Of a DNA stretch of 64,000 bases, positions 10,371 through 22,301 are shown in pieces. Both the position numbers and the translations under genes were made by a program. The notes beneath the pieces are model-generated. The model worked only from the letters and a program-made list of their open reading frames with translations, did not search any database and was not told the DNA's origin. Source of the stretch: Cyprinodon diabolis (lineage: Eukaryota > Chordata > Actinopteri > Cyprinodontiformes > Cyprinodontidae); contig CM060066.1 of the NCBI GenBank assembly GCA_030533445.1, positions 39,933,235 to 39,997,234 of the forward strand, read 5' to 3'. The first letter of the stretch is position 1; every line of letters begins with the position of its first letter.

Positions 10371-11964
10371 CCAGAAAATCCAGCATCTGTTCCACGACAC
10401 CAACAAAACCAGGAGCATGTGGCAAGGCATACGGGCGATCACGAACTACAACACGCCCCCTGCCCCGGTGGATGAAGTTGATGCTGACTTCCTAAACGGA
10501 CTAAATAACTTCTTTGGGAGGTTCGAGGCACTAAATCGCACTCCAGCAGTGAAGGCTGTCCCACATCAGGAAGAGGAGGTGCTCTGCCTTGACACAGCCG
10601 GCGTGTTGAAGACTCTGAGGAGGGTCAACCCGTGGAAGGCCCCAGGTCCCGACAACATACCTGGGCGGGTGCTCAAGGAGTGCGCAGGTCAGCTGGCTGG
10701 TGTCCTCACGGACATTTTTAACACCTCGCTGGAGCAAGCCACAGTGCGAGCATGCTTCAAGTCTGCCTCCATCATTCCAGTGCCAAAGAAACCTCAAGTC
10801 ACCTGCTACAACGACTACCGGCCCGTCGCACTGACTCCCATCATGATGAAGTGCTTTGAAAGGCTGGTAAAGGAACACATCGTCTCCAGTCTCCCCCCAA
10901 CACTCGACCCGTTCCAGTTTGCCTACCGGCGAAACCGCTCCACTGAGGACGCCATCTCCTCTGCTCTTCACCTGAGCCTGGCCCACCTGGAGGAGAAGAA
11001 CACCCACGTGCGGATGCTGTTCCTGGACTTCAGCTCAGCGTTCAACACCATCATCCCACAACACCTGGTGGAAAAGCTGGAACATCTGGGCTTCAACACA
11101 CCCCTTCGAAACTGGCTGCTGGACTTCCTCACCAACAGACCTCAGTCGGTCCGGGTCGGTCAGAACACCTCTGACGTCATCACCCTCAGCACGGGCTCCC
11201 CTCAGGGCTGCGTCCTGAGCCCCCTGCTGTTCACCCTGATGACATACGACTGCGTCCCCAGGTTCACCACCAATCACATCGTGAAGTTTGCGGACGACAC
11301 AACTGTGGTGGGCCTCATCAGGGACGACAACGACCAGGACTACAGAGAGGAGGTGGAGCAGCTGGTGGGCTGGTGCAGTGAAAACAGTCTGATCCTGAAC
11401 GTGGAGAAGACGAAGGAGATCATCGTCGACTTCAGGAAGAACCGCCCCCAACATGCTCCACTGCTCATCAACAGCTCAGCTGTAGAGGTGGTCAGCAGCA
11501 CAAAGTTTCTGGGGGTGCACATCACGGACAACCTCACCTGGACTGTAAACACTTCATCTCTAGTGAAGAGGGCACAGAGGCGCTGGTACTTCCTGCGGAG
11601 GATGAGGAGGGCCCGCCTGCCCCCGCCCATCCTCACAACCTTCTACAGAAGCACCATAGAGAGCGTTCTGACCAGCTGTCTCTCTTTGTGGTGTGGAGGC
11701 TGCAGAGCCTCCGACTGGAAGAACGTGAGGAGGGTGGTGAGGACAGCAGAAGGAATCATTGGGGCTCTTCTTCCCTCCATTAAGGACATTTCATCACAGC
11801 GCTGTGTGTCCCAAGCCCGTAATATCATCAAAGACCACTCACACCCCCACCATGGACTGTTGTCCCTGCTGCCCTCTGGAAAGAGGTTCCGCAGCATCCG
11901 CTGCAGATCCACCAGGTTCTGCAACAGCTTCTTCCCCACTGCCATCAGACTGTTGAATCTTTGA
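10360..11964 (+). pseudogene. LINE ORF2, reverse transcriptase and C-terminal domain (frame open)
   Basis: Reverse transcriptase of a non-LTR element, open for about 534 codons to TGA at 11962-11964. Counting from the Met at 10417, the order is: [10 protein letters not shown] (about 74-83), [10 protein letters not shown] (132-141), [15 protein letters not shown] (about 167-180), motif [13 protein letters not shown] with catalytic Asp 204, motif [13 protein letters not shown] (261-272), motif [10 protein letters not shown] (291-299), a thumb-side block [11 protein letters not shown] and [10 protein letters not shown]. The C-terminal region ends [15 protein letters not shown], as in other fish LINEs of this type. 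The reverse transcriptase itself shows no damage; it is cut off only from its endonuclease half by the frameshift, and from ORF1 by truncation. Confidence 0.9.
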
Positions 11965-12299
11965 TCCACAAACCGAACTCTGCACCTATTGCACATTATC
12001 GGGTATCAATGCTGCTGAACGTTTAACTTTTAGCCCTTTAAGTTCATCTCATTTCTATTCTCAATAACGCATTTTTGCACAAATGCCCATCTGCACTGAA
12101 CCATTGCAATTTGCACACTGTCTTTATCCTCTGCACTGTTTACTGTTTACACTTTGACCACTGCTGCACTTTTTGTATAACTCGTGCCATTTGAAATATC
12201 AATGCAATGCTCATAAGCTGTATGTAACGCAATTTCGTTCTGTATGCACAGAGTTGCACATTGTTACACCGAAATCCCATAAAAATTTATTGAATTAAT

Positions 12300-12959
12300 G
12301 AAAAAAATCCCCCCAAAAATAATGGATTGTAATTATTTTAAATGATCCGCGGAAACCCTGGATCATTTCCGTATGTTTTGCTGCTTTGAATTTAATCATC
12401 TCGCGCATGCTCTCTACCATTCCAAGGGACTCAGAGGGGAGCGGACGGGAGCCACAGTGGAGGCTGCAGGCTTTGCTTTGAGCAGCCGGTCTGGAGCGCA
12501 GCGGGGGTTGCTGACGGAGTATGAGGGATTTCGGGGTTAGCATGACATGTTGGTCATGTTGCTGTTAACGTAAACAAAACGTGTTGCACAATGCTCGCAC
12601 ACTGTTGCACTTTTATCCACAACTTTCTTTCCGCCGTCATCGTAGGTCACTCTAAATGCAGACCTATAAAGTGCTGCTGGCGCGTCTTCCAACTCCTGTT
12701 CTTTTCCACTCGCCATTCCGACACAATTCTCCACAACAACTGATTTTTTCCCTGCTACACCCAGCTACGCTTCTTCTTCTTCTTGTTTACTACTGGTAGT
12801 TGGCTTTGGTCGCAGTACCGCCACCTTCTGCTCTGGAGTGTAAATGCTTCGCCTATGAGAAAAAGGAGCAGCGCATGAACCGAACGAAACACACGCGAAC
12901 CGAACCGAGATAGTCGAACCGAACGGTTCTGACGGCTTTCATAATTCGTCCCATTCCTA
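12300..12959 (-). mobile_element. hAT-type transposon 5' fragment
   Basis: Read on the minus strand, it begins at 12959 with TAGGAATGGGACGAATTATG, a terminus in the style of hAT elements. An untranslated leader and a BED-type zinc-finger coding start follow. Sequence is lost at the other end near 12300, where the LINE 3' end begins. No second terminus or 8-bp duplication is visible, so this is a truncated remnant. Confidence 0.55.
12537..12734 (-). pseudogene. N-terminus of hAT transposase with partial BED zinc finger
   Basis: A 65-codon frame starting MENCVGMASGKEQELED (the second Met may be the real start) and running through FRVTYDDGGKKVVDKS and TVCEHC to NMTNMSC. This matches the first half of a BED zinc finger, the DNA-binding module at the N-terminus of ZBED-like hAT transposases. 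The CxxC pair is present, but the frame ends where the HxxxH pair should follow. A further open stretch in another frame, with PEIPHTPSATP, follows, suggesting a small deletion removed the histidine pair. No catalytic domain is present. Confidence 0.55.
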
Positions 12960-12960
12960 A

Positions 12961-12985
12961 TATATATATATATATATATATATAT
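12961..12985. repeat. (TA)n microsatellite
   Basis: About 12 TA units directly beyond the hAT terminus. Confidence 0.9.
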
Positions 12986-13868
12986 GCAGTATTGTATATC
13001 AGTTAAAAAATAATTTGCATGACTGCCAGGTATATGAAAAAACAGCAGTGAAGAAATTCTGAAGATTATGTAATGTTTCTAAAGTAGTGGGAATTAGCCC
13101 TAGAGGAATAAGAAAAAAGGAATCTTTAGCAAAGCATTATAGGCTAAGCTCCCTCTATTTCACAAGACATTTGGGATAAAAAAAAAAAAAAAAAAGACAA
13201 AGGCATGCCTTTTAGGTCTCAAACACCCCATATTCTCAATTGCTTTTATTTGTTTGTTATTAAATTAAATGTTCTTTAAATTATGCCTGCATTTCAAAAC
13301 ACATAACAGATATAACAGCAGTGGCTGAAGAGGTGATGAAAATCATACCTGCAAAGTACTCTGAACCAAACCATTTAGGTACTTAAAATAGATCTAACTT
13401 GTGAGCTGAAAAAAAAACTGTGCAAAACTAAGGGGAATTTTTAGCCTGTATCAAGGCAGTATTTTTCTTTGTTCTCATATGCTGAGAAAAACTGAAAGAA
13501 GTATTAAACTAAGCATGTCTCAGCTAGGATCACCAATAAAAGAGGAAAAAGAATCATCATTGCATTGAAAATCTAGCTGCTAATTATTTATTTCCACAAT
13601 CTTCAGGCCATAGGTCACAGCATCAGACATCCCAAGTTCCAAAACCTAATTTCAGGGAGATGCTTACCCGTTCAGTGCCCCATACATACACACTTAAGGC
13701 CATCAACTTTTCAACAACTGTTTATAACTACCTGTAATTTTTTAAACACAAAAGAGAACAGTATTGGTCTTTTATTTTCAATTTTCGATACTTTCAATCT
13801 TGTAGTCTTGAACCTGGTTGTTTTTCATGGGACTTCAGCATACAGTGCACCTCACCACGGTGTAATCA
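12986..13868. other. Non-coding intronic DNA
   Basis: AT-rich; a poly-A tract lies at about 13179-13195. No coding or repeat signature recognised. Confidence 0.5.
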
Positions 13869-13876
13869 TTCCTCAC

Positions 13877-14480
13877 CATGGCTGGTTCTAAACAGGGGCC
13901 AACAGGGGCCAGTGCCCCTGTAGATCATGTCCTGACCCCTGTTATGGCCCCTGTACTGAAGATATAATACTTACAAGAAATTCCACAGTAATGATGATCT
14001 GCGCTGGAACAGACATAGTTACTGATAGGTCTTTGGATCTGCTTCATTCTTTTCTTTACAAATTGTGTTTTACTAATTATTCAAAAAACAATAAGGTGAT
14101 AGCTTCAGTGGTATTGAGATTGGATCCCAGTTTTCATCTGCTAAATGTTTTTTTTTCACAACAAATTAAAAAAAGCTCTAATTTTTACAGATGAATTTAA
14201 CAGTTTTTCTTGAGTTCTAATTCAAATTTTCAATAAAACAGTAGTTTTAACTTAAATGAAGTCAAAAATATGTAAAATTCCTAAAGTATAAATGTATATT
14301 GACCTTATAAGAACTAGAATTTTTCTTGAACTTAATTAAAAAGAAATTTCACTTCATGCAGCTTTCTTAATATATTTGAATCCCTTGCCCTGTTTTTTAT
14401 TTCATGATTTTCTGTGCCTCCATGAAAACACGCTTCCCCCCTCCTGGCCGTCTGGTACATTTGGTCTAGATCCGCCTCTG
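13877..14480. mobile_element. hAT-superfamily MITE with perfect 8-bp target-site duplication
   Basis: A 604-bp element flanked by TTCCTCAC at 13869-13876 and again at 14481-14488, the 8-bp duplication characteristic of hAT. Ends are degenerate inverted repeats: CATGGCTGGTTCTAAAC on the left and, on the complementary strand, CAGAGGCGGATCTAGAC on the right (11 of 17 identical, sharing GG.TCTA.AC). The interior is AT-rich and has no transposase, so it is non-autonomous. Confidence 0.8.
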
Positions 14481-14488
14481 TTCCTCAC

Positions 14489-16734
14489 CTTCCCTATTGG
14501 ATATACTTTAGTATATTCTGCTCTAAAATTAGTCTGATATTTTAATTTTTTAAAAGAGGATTCAACCTCTGCCGTTTCACAGGATGCACAGCTTTGAGTG
14601 GTAAGTAGGTGAGAGTAACCAGAAACTTATCAGACTGATCCAATCAGCTCTATGACAACCAGTCGCCTGAAGCGCTGGTTGAACAGAGCATCGCTTTGGA
14701 CAGATACGCTGCACAGGTTTTACCAGCAACCTCCTCCACACACCCTGCGCAATCAAAGTAGTTCTTATCCACACATGGTGCACAAATTATTGTATTGCCT
14801 GCCCGCTCTCACTCGCATTAAAACACACCACCTCATATAGTCTAAAATCCGGGCATCCGTGAAGAACTACCTATATCAGGGGGACTCCCGGAACTTCCGG
14901 AGACTCGTCTGCAGCATAAGCACAGCTACAGTCTGTATCAGAAATATTCCTTAATTTTTTTTGTTGCCACAGTGGGTGCTGTTTCTTCTCTCATAGAAAG
15001 TAGTGAGAACAGGTAGAAGTGTGTTAAGTTGAGGCACAACTTGCAGGGCTGCTAGATAAATGATTTCTGGAGCTCGGATCTCCAGCAGTTCTATATAAAT
15101 TATCAAGTGTTTCTCACCCTGAATTGCTCTCTTTCATTCCTCTTTTGGACACAAGTCCCAGTTGAAGGATGGCAACATAAACAAGGCAGGTTAGCTTAGC
15201 TACCTATTAGTAATTCTGGGGAGCAGTAACAATCTCTCGTATATTAATGCAACAAACAACCTCATTTTTCAGGGGGATTTGGTGTCAGATGTGGAATCAT
15301 TTGTGTCAAGTGCTTTTTTTATGAGCTGTCCCAGGCATGGACTTTCTAGCATACATTTTTTTTTTCAAATTTGTATGCTTTTGGTACTATTAGTCCACCC
15401 CCTGTCCCAAGTGAGGGTAGCTAAAACTGAAAAACCTAGTATGTTATAGACCTACACTGAACAACAGATGCACCTTTGACTTTATTGCATTGAAATTAAG
15501 AACAGATCTTCAACTTAATCATATTTTTGTCATAAATCTCCAAAGCTCAAAGTATTTCTCTATGATTTTAAGAGACAAACATAAAGCAGTACATTATATA
15601 AAAGTAGAAGCCAACTTTTTCGTTTTTCTTACACAATAGCATTGAACATCCATTTTCATGTTCAACCAAAGATATTCAATTAGCCGTGGATTTAAGCTGT
15701 AGTCCAATGTGTTAGAAAGACTTTGCCCTTCTAACATATGAATTTGCTTTGACCTCTCCTGTTTAGTGACATTATTTTACTGAGCCTTGTTGCAGAACAT
15801 ACAGCCTGTAACAGTATTTTCCTATACAATTGCCCTATATTTAAGAAGTCCTTAAACAACAACAAAAAAAAGCATGATGATATAAACGACATTATAAATC
15901 TATTGAGACCAGCTGACTTTGGCCAGCATTGCACAAAATTAGCACTGAGGGCGAAATTCTCCCAATATCATTCTTTTAAAATTAGTCAGGCAAACTTAGT
16001 TTAGCAATCCTGTTTTGGTGTAAAAAGGACTTCTAAAAAGTTGTTGTTCTTGTCTATCAAGAGCAGATTGATAGAATGCTGCCAACTGGTTATCCTGTTT
16101 TCTGACCTGAGATGTGGAACTTTGCAGATACTTCAGACTGACCCTGAAAAACTCCTTTCTGAATGATGCTTTACTTGCATAGTTTGGGTAGACAGCCGTG
16201 TCTGTTTTGGTTAGCTGTTGCTCCACACACTACATTTGTTGACAAATGATTTAACAGTGAGCTGCAAAAAGCCAAGGATTATGCTTAACAACCCTGCTTA
16301 AAATTTTTTACAACTTCATCTTTTACCTGTTTGGTTTATACCTTCATAATCTTCATGATTCTAGAAAATTCTGAGGCCATCACAGGTCAACTGACAACAT
16401 GTTAGGCTTAAGTATGTCGAGATTGGATTATCAATTATGCAGCAGTGCTTTTTTTAATCTGAAAAACTCACATGGAGAGAAAAGACAATTAGAAGAAATT
16501 TATTGATACAATTACTTGGTCTTTGGTGCTCAGACCTCGGCAGGAAACATAGCGGTGAATTTTGATAGATATGGATGAACAGGAGCAAAGAATAGGGCTG
16601 TTTCCCACCCAGGCCTGAAACTGGTGGTGGAGTGGAGATAGAGGAAGTTGGTCAGTCTGTAGACTGCTGGTTAAAGAGACGGTATGCTGAGCTTTATGGG
16701 GAGATCCAATGGATTACGTGAGCTGATACTAGAG
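14489..16734. other. Intronic DNA, no firm feature
   Basis: Mostly AT-rich. A less AT-rich stretch at 14580-14900 is open on both strands over about 60 codons but has no recognisable motif or splice context. About 15480-15730 may be an eroded DNA-transposon end, not secure enough to call. Confidence 0.4.
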
Positions 16735-16890
16735 CTTCACTGAGGGACCTGGAAGATGGAAGTCCAGTTTGGATAACACAGGTTGAGAGAACCTGTTCAT
16801 GATGAGCAGCATGAAGCCTGAGTGGAGAGGAAAAACTCCCCGTTGGGAAGAAACCTCTGGTAGAACCAGGCTCAACATGGAATGCAGTAA
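16735..16890 (-). repeat. LINE 3' UTR fragment
   Basis: Contains GTGGAGAGGAAAAACTCCCC, GAAGAAACCTC and AGAACCAGGCTCA, a block also found in the LINE copies at 28720-28790 and 38185-38242 in the same orientation. It lacks the terminal tail. Confidence 0.55.
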
Positions 16891-19800
16891 GAGTCTGGGA
16901 GTAATAATACTCTGATACCTGCGCACTAGGTAGCAGGCAAGTTGCGGATCGGGGGCCTTTTAAAATGAACTTTGGATGCTAATTGGCTTTCGTGGAGGCG
17001 TGGTTCAAAGCTGATTGGCTGTGTCATAGGCGAATGAAGGCGAATAATCAGTTTATTCAGTTGAACTTCCGCCTAGGCTCCATCTAATTAACAAGATGAC
17101 TTCTAAATTGGGTACACTAGATTTTATTTAAGGGTACAGAGCGGAGGTTGGTAAGAATTTAAAAATGCCAAATTTTTCAGAATTTGTAAAACATTTAAAT
17201 AATTCCTCTTTACAGAAATGTAGTGTTCACTGTGTGTTGGACTATTCTATTTTGTAAAATCTAAATGAAATACAATGACGTTTCTAATTTTAAAGTGACA
17301 AAACATGAAATACATCTGAGAAGGTATGAATATTCTTAATAGGAACAAGTTTCTCCTGAGAAAAGTCTAGACACATTTAAGCTTTTTTCTATTTATATAT
17401 TTAAACACAGTGGCATTTTCTTGTGAAATGTTCAACATCAACTAAGAGCATCTTTCTCAAGATCTGTTTATGAGAATGAAAGAAAAGTATGAAACAGTAG
17501 GGGACTGCTATTTTTCCATTTAGTGTCTGGTCGGTGTGATTCCTGTAGGAATTCATGTACAAACAAACAGCTTCAAGCAAACTTTGCCTCTATCTCTGCA
17601 TGCCATGCTGGCTTTGAAGGTAAAGCAGCCAGCCAAAAATCTTTTGGTCTGTTTTTTAGGCTTGCTAATATCTCCAAGCCCCTGATGTCATTGTGGGATT
17701 TGGAAATTATGTTGTTTATCTCAATCTACTGCACTCTATTCTAGGCACTAGATGTTGTTCAGCTCATACACTGGTCTTCTTTTGCCAGGGGGTAAAAAAG
17801 CAACGGCTAAGGGTGTAGAGAATATTAACACCCTCCCAGTGCATCACTTGGTTTCACTCAGGAGATGTCAAAATGGTTTTGAAAGTCCTAACACAGTTGC
17901 CTTTCCTAATGGGATTTTAAAAATATGGAATGGTGACCAGCTGTTTTTACTTGCATGGGTAAACCAAGTTTTGGGTAAATAATAAACAAAGCAAAATAAA
18001 TATTTCTGTATTCCCACAATGTTTCATTTATGACACAAAGTAGCTCCAATTTATTCAGTATAATGGACAATTTTAAATTAATCTTTGATATATACTTCAA
18101 AGGAGCTTTGTCCACAAATGCCTATTTGTGAAGTGTCCTGAGTAAAAAAGGAAGAATTTGGAAGAATCATCTGGAGTGAAAGTAGAGAGGAAAAAAATAC
18201 ACTCAAATGTTGATTTTTTGCTGAATGAGCAAGTTCAAGAAGAAATCATTGTGGTCTAAATTAGTGTTTTGAAGGTTTTAAAACACTGTTTAAATCAAGC
18301 CTGTTTTCGGGAAAACCTAGGCAGAATGGTGTTACATACTACTAAAGAGAGGAGGCTACTAAAGAGGATCTGTAAAGATGCATTGACACCAAACTCAAAA
18401 CAAAAGCTGGAGTCCAGACTTTTGGAATCTCTGCTTTCATTGGATCTTTCTGAAGTCAAACTGATTTTCATTCATCATTGTTGAGGTTATATCATAGATT
18501 GATCAGGTTTTGAAAATCAGCAGAGGAAACTCCTTAATTTCTCACAGCTCTGACTAGACCTACCGTATGGTGCTTTTGCACCGATCGCTTGCTGGGCATC
18601 AAAACGCTGAAATGCTGAAACTTGGATGCTGGGTCAAAAGCTGGTGGAGATACTTTGACACTTTGAAACTCTGGATGCTCTGGCTCTCTTTATGCTCTGT
18701 TCTATCATTGCAAGCTAGTGAGGAGCTCTGCTTTATTTGCTCAAAACATCATATGTGCAGTCAGTAATTCAGGATAGGGATCTACTCATTTGGCTTCCCG
18801 ATAGACAAGTCTATCTGTACCCTACGGTTTTGTTGTATAGTGTGAGCTAAATTCGTACAGTGTATGCCCAGCTTAAGAGAACGTTTTAGAGGGGTAATAA
18901 TATTCAGTGCTCTCTCTTCTCTTTGTTCATACCAATCAATTCTTTGGTCTTTTTAAAACCTTTGGAGTTTATACATTTTTGCAGAAGCAATCACAGCTTA
19001 CATGTAGTGCCTTTCCTTTAGAAAACTCCTGGATTAGCTTTTCTGATGGGTTGACGCTCAGATTTCTGAACTGTAACGTGAAACGGTCAAGGATTCTAAT
19101 GCTGGGACACACTACTCCCAATGCTTGGATGTGCCGCAAGGATTGCTTGATATTGTCCACAATAGACTTTGGATGAAAATCAGATCCTTTGACGCTAAGA
19201 ATGCATTCACTGTGAATGCACCATTAGATCTATTCTCTTGCTGGAATTCATTTGGATGTGAGCTAAATGGTTTGTTGTAATATTAGTGTGCGTGGACATA
19301 AGTTAATCTTTAATTCTTAATGTAAAACGATTCAGAGTTGGAAGAAAATAAACCCATCATGAAAAGATAAAATACAGTAGTCAGTGGCATGTATTTTGTT
19401 TCATAATTACAGCCTATTATGGTTTTGTACCTTGGCACAGTTGCTTCACGCACAAGTATTATGTATGATGACAGTGTGATATAAAAATGAAAATCTTTGC
19501 AATAGAAATTCTAACTACATTATGGTAAGTGCAGTTATACCTTATCCAAAGATGTGGTAGATAATTGCTCTGCATTTTCACAGAAGCAATGTGACACATG
19601 GCCTCACAAAAGTGATACTTACTCATACATTAAAACTGTGAAAGAATCCAGCCCCCTTATTTGCTTCAATGAGGTCACAGTGTGACGCAGCAAAGGTGCC
19701 AACTTGGAGTGCCAGTTACCAAGGAAACAGGGCACTCATCTAAATGTGATGAGGGGATGATGGCGTTATTTGCCTTATGGTCACTCCAACAGAGGATTTA

Positions 19801-20187
19801 ACTATTATGGATATCGCAATAATTGTACAAGCAAGTAAAACTCCTGCTTTCATGTTCTAAAGCCCTGAGAACTATTGGAAAAATATTTAAACTCAAACAA
19901 AATAAAAGTTATTACTTAATCCCATCCTAGCAAACCTTTCCAGTTATAAAAGAGAATTGGTTTAAAGTGTGTGAGGGGAGTATTAGCATTCTTTAAACCT
20001 TTAAACGGATTAGACAGATTTATTTGTCATTTTGTATACAGGAGTGTATGCAAGAAGAACTTTTGTTTAAAACAGCTCTATGCTTATCATGGTTATCTTG
20101 TTATAACCACAAACACACTGACATATTTTTTGAGGAATTTTGCTTACTACAGTAACACAGAGCTTTCCAGGCTTATGAATCGACTTT
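16891..20187. other. Intronic DNA with one eroded DNA-transposon end
   Basis: About 17180-17330 reads like an eroded copy of the common fish terminus rich in TGTGTTGG.CTAT, AATGAAATACAATGA and GTGACAAAACATGAAA, ending GGTATGAATATTCTT; related remnants are at 21885-22056 and 35876-36010. A perfect 9+1+9 inverted repeat lies at 19202-19220. Small open frames elsewhere lack domain or splice support. Confidence 0.4.
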
Positions 20188-20236
20188 AAAGTGCCTTGGG
20201 ATAACATATGTTGTGAATTAGGGCAAAATAAAATGT
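20188..20236 (+). repeat. LINE 3' tail fragment interrupted by a Tc1-like terminus
   Basis: AAGTGCCTTGGGATAACATA followed by TGTTGTGAATTAGGGCAAAA matches the 3' tail seen at 881-975. It ends at TA (20237-20238), where a Tc1-like terminus begins. Confidence 0.55.
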
Positions 20237-20238
20237 TA

Positions 20239-20410
20239 CAGTGGGGGAAATAAGTATTTGATCCCTTGCTGATTTTGCAGGTTTGCCCACTTACAAAGAA
20301 TGCAATGATCTATAATTTTAATCATATGTACATTCTAATAGTGAAAGACAGAATCCCTAAGAAAATTCCAGAAAATCACATCATATGAATTTATTAAAAT
20401 TGATAACCAT
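20239..20410. mobile_element. Tc1-like transposon, one end only
   Basis: Preceded by TA, it begins CAGTGGGGGAAATAAGTATT and continues with TGATCCCTTGCTGATTTTG and GGTTTGCCCACTTACAAAGA, a terminus I recognise as a widespread teleost Tc1-like element. Similarity fades near 20410; no transposase and no second terminus follow, so the rest has been lost. Confidence 0.7.
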
Positions 20411-20454
20411 CCTCCATGGTGTTTGTTTTTCTTGCTTCTGTATAGCAAGAAGCA

Positions 20455-20705
20455 GAATAGTGACTTATGTCAGGTATTAAGGACATTCGGGTCAGATGGA
20501 TGCAACCTGGCCGTTCAGACACAGGTCGCATTTAAAAAGATCAGATTCATATCAGATCCAGGACCACATAGCCAAGCGGTCTGGGTTGGATTGGAAAAAA
20601 TCTGATCTGTATTGTTCAGACTGCCATGAAAAGATCAGACCCAGGTCGCATATGGGCAAAAAAAATCGGAATTGGGTCACTTCAGGCTGCAGTGTGAACA
20701 TAGCC
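20455..20705. repeat. Probable non-autonomous DNA repeat
   Basis: A block with repeated direct and inverted words: AAAAAGATCAGATT, AAAAAATCTGATCTG and AAAAGATCAGACCCAGGTCG, with CACAGGTCGCAT and CCCAGGTCGCATATGG repeated. I recognise the style of a fish interspersed repeat, with GCAGTGTGAACATAGCC near its end, but cannot name the family or set exact ends. Confidence 0.45.
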
Positions 20706-21884
20706 TTTGTCTTTTTGAGTGGTCTGACTCCTCTTTCTCTTGTTAGCTTAGTAGGTTTGCAGTTTTTCCATAATTTTTACATTTTGGATGATTTGATTTG
20801 AACTGTGCTCCATTTAATAAAATATCAAAAACCTTTTCTGTGTTTCATTCGCAATAAAATATACAAAAAAATTCAAACAATCAAATAGGACATTTCAACT
20901 ATACTACTCCAAGAATGAGTTGGAAAGTCAGTCCATACTTGACCTCCTTATTCAGGATGCTTCTACTTTCATCAAAAGTAGTTAAACTTTACAACACTGA
21001 CTGTTTTTGGCGGTCCTTTATCATTTATGTAAAATTTCATCAGATGTACATGTACAGAACTAGTTACAGAGTTTGTAAGAAATTATGTTTTAAAATGGTT
21101 TATATTTGTAATAGTGCCTGCGGTTTCCATTAGTAAACAATGAAGAATCTAAGTGTTCACATTTTGGAACCTGAAACATTGTCCCTGTTACGTCATAAGC
21201 CATAATATTGAATTTGGACATAGAGGAACACGGTCCTGGCTGGCTAACTTTAAACAAAGTTGGAGTCTTCTCATTGTCACAAGACAAACGCTCCCACAGA
21301 AACATTCAATTCTGCCCCCTACTGTACTTGGGGACAAAGGCATCACCTCACAGACTCATAGAGACACAACAGGGAGAAGAAGACATTGGAGTTAATTCCT
21401 CAACCCCTGTTTATGTAGTCTGAAAACCTCCTTTCATTTTAATTGTGAATTGCTGTGAACACATTAAAACTGTTTTAAATTAGTTAACAGCCAATTAAAT
21501 GTTATTCAAATTTCTTCAAGGTAACATTCGGTTCTCAACCATAAAATCTATAACAAACTGTGATACCATTGCATAATTTTATTGATTATGGTTTTAAACC
21601 ATTTTCTTTGGGTCCATAGTATTATTAATTAATTCATTAATTAATTAATGAATTTATTAAATAATTAAAGTTGTGAATTTATTCTATATGTTTGCAGATT
21701 TAACTGTTTGACCATGATTTGAGCTTGAATCACACTTTCTTTTGTTACCCTAACACCCAGTCAGTTGGGGTTGTGTGTTCACAGAACAATACATAAAAGT
21801 CAGAGGTCAGTCATTTAATTAAATAACATCCACCAACTTCTGAAGCAGATTGCAGTGCATTTTATTTATGTCTCGTATTCCCTT
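20706..21884. other. Intronic DNA, no firm feature
   Basis: AT-rich sequence with ATTAATTAATT-type runs at about 21625-21665. Overlapping 70-80 codon frames near 21150-21420 are unsupported. Confidence 0.45.
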
Positions 21885-22056
21885 GTTTATTTGTCTAATG
21901 TAGGTTGAATGTAAACACACTTCAAGCATTTATTGTTGTATAAACTTTTATTTCCACAATGATGCAAAAACTTTCTGGTTTTGTATCCAGAGGTTTTTGT
22001 TTGTAACATGAAAAAATTTCCAAAAATAAGGGTATCAATACCTCTGCAAGGCACTG
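21885..22056. mobile_element. DNA-transposon right end (Tc1/mariner-type)
   Basis: Ends ATACCTCTGCAAGGCACTG directly before TA at 22057-22058. The complementary terminus CAGTGCCTTGCA is a common start of fish Tc1-like elements. Only about 170 bp is recognisable and there is no coding sequence. Confidence 0.5.
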
Positions 22057-22218
22057 TAGGCTGGGCCATTTGACATAATGTATTTGTATCTGTTTACCTT
22101 TTGCAGCACTACCAGATTACATTGTTTTACTAACATGAACATATTTGGGTAGGTCTCAGATAGCTTGTTTTCTAAAAGTTTAATTCTAACCATAGATTCT
22201 TCCCTAAGCCATTTATTT

Positions 22219-22255
22219 ATATATACACATACACACACACACACATATATATCTA

Positions 22256-22297
<42 letters not shown>
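22219..22297. repeat. Compound (CA)n/(TA)n microsatellite
   Basis: A short (AC)n tract at about 22230-22245 followed by an uninterrupted (TA)n tract to 22297. Confidence 0.9.

Positions 22298-22301
<4 letters not shown>

Larger units (their letters stand above)
9462..12299 (+). mobile_element. 5'-truncated LINE (L2/Rex1/CR1-like) with APE endonuclease and reverse transcriptase
   Basis: About 2.8 kb of a non-LTR retrotransposon. It starts inside the apurinic-type endonuclease domain and runs through a nearly complete reverse transcriptase (FADD-type) to a 3' UTR of about 330 bp ending near 12299. Local GC is clearly higher than the surrounding intron, as expected of a recent insertion. Coding capacity is lost through 5' truncation, one nonsense codon and one frameshift. 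Clade assignment is by motif style only. Confidence 0.85.

Noticed and set aside
10531..11996. Minus-strand frames of 98-158 codons
   Set aside because: Antisense shadows of the LINE reverse transcriptase with no motifs of their own.
14577..14900. Two opposing 62-68 codon frames as an exon
   Set aside because: No splice sites in phase and no recognisable protein similarity.
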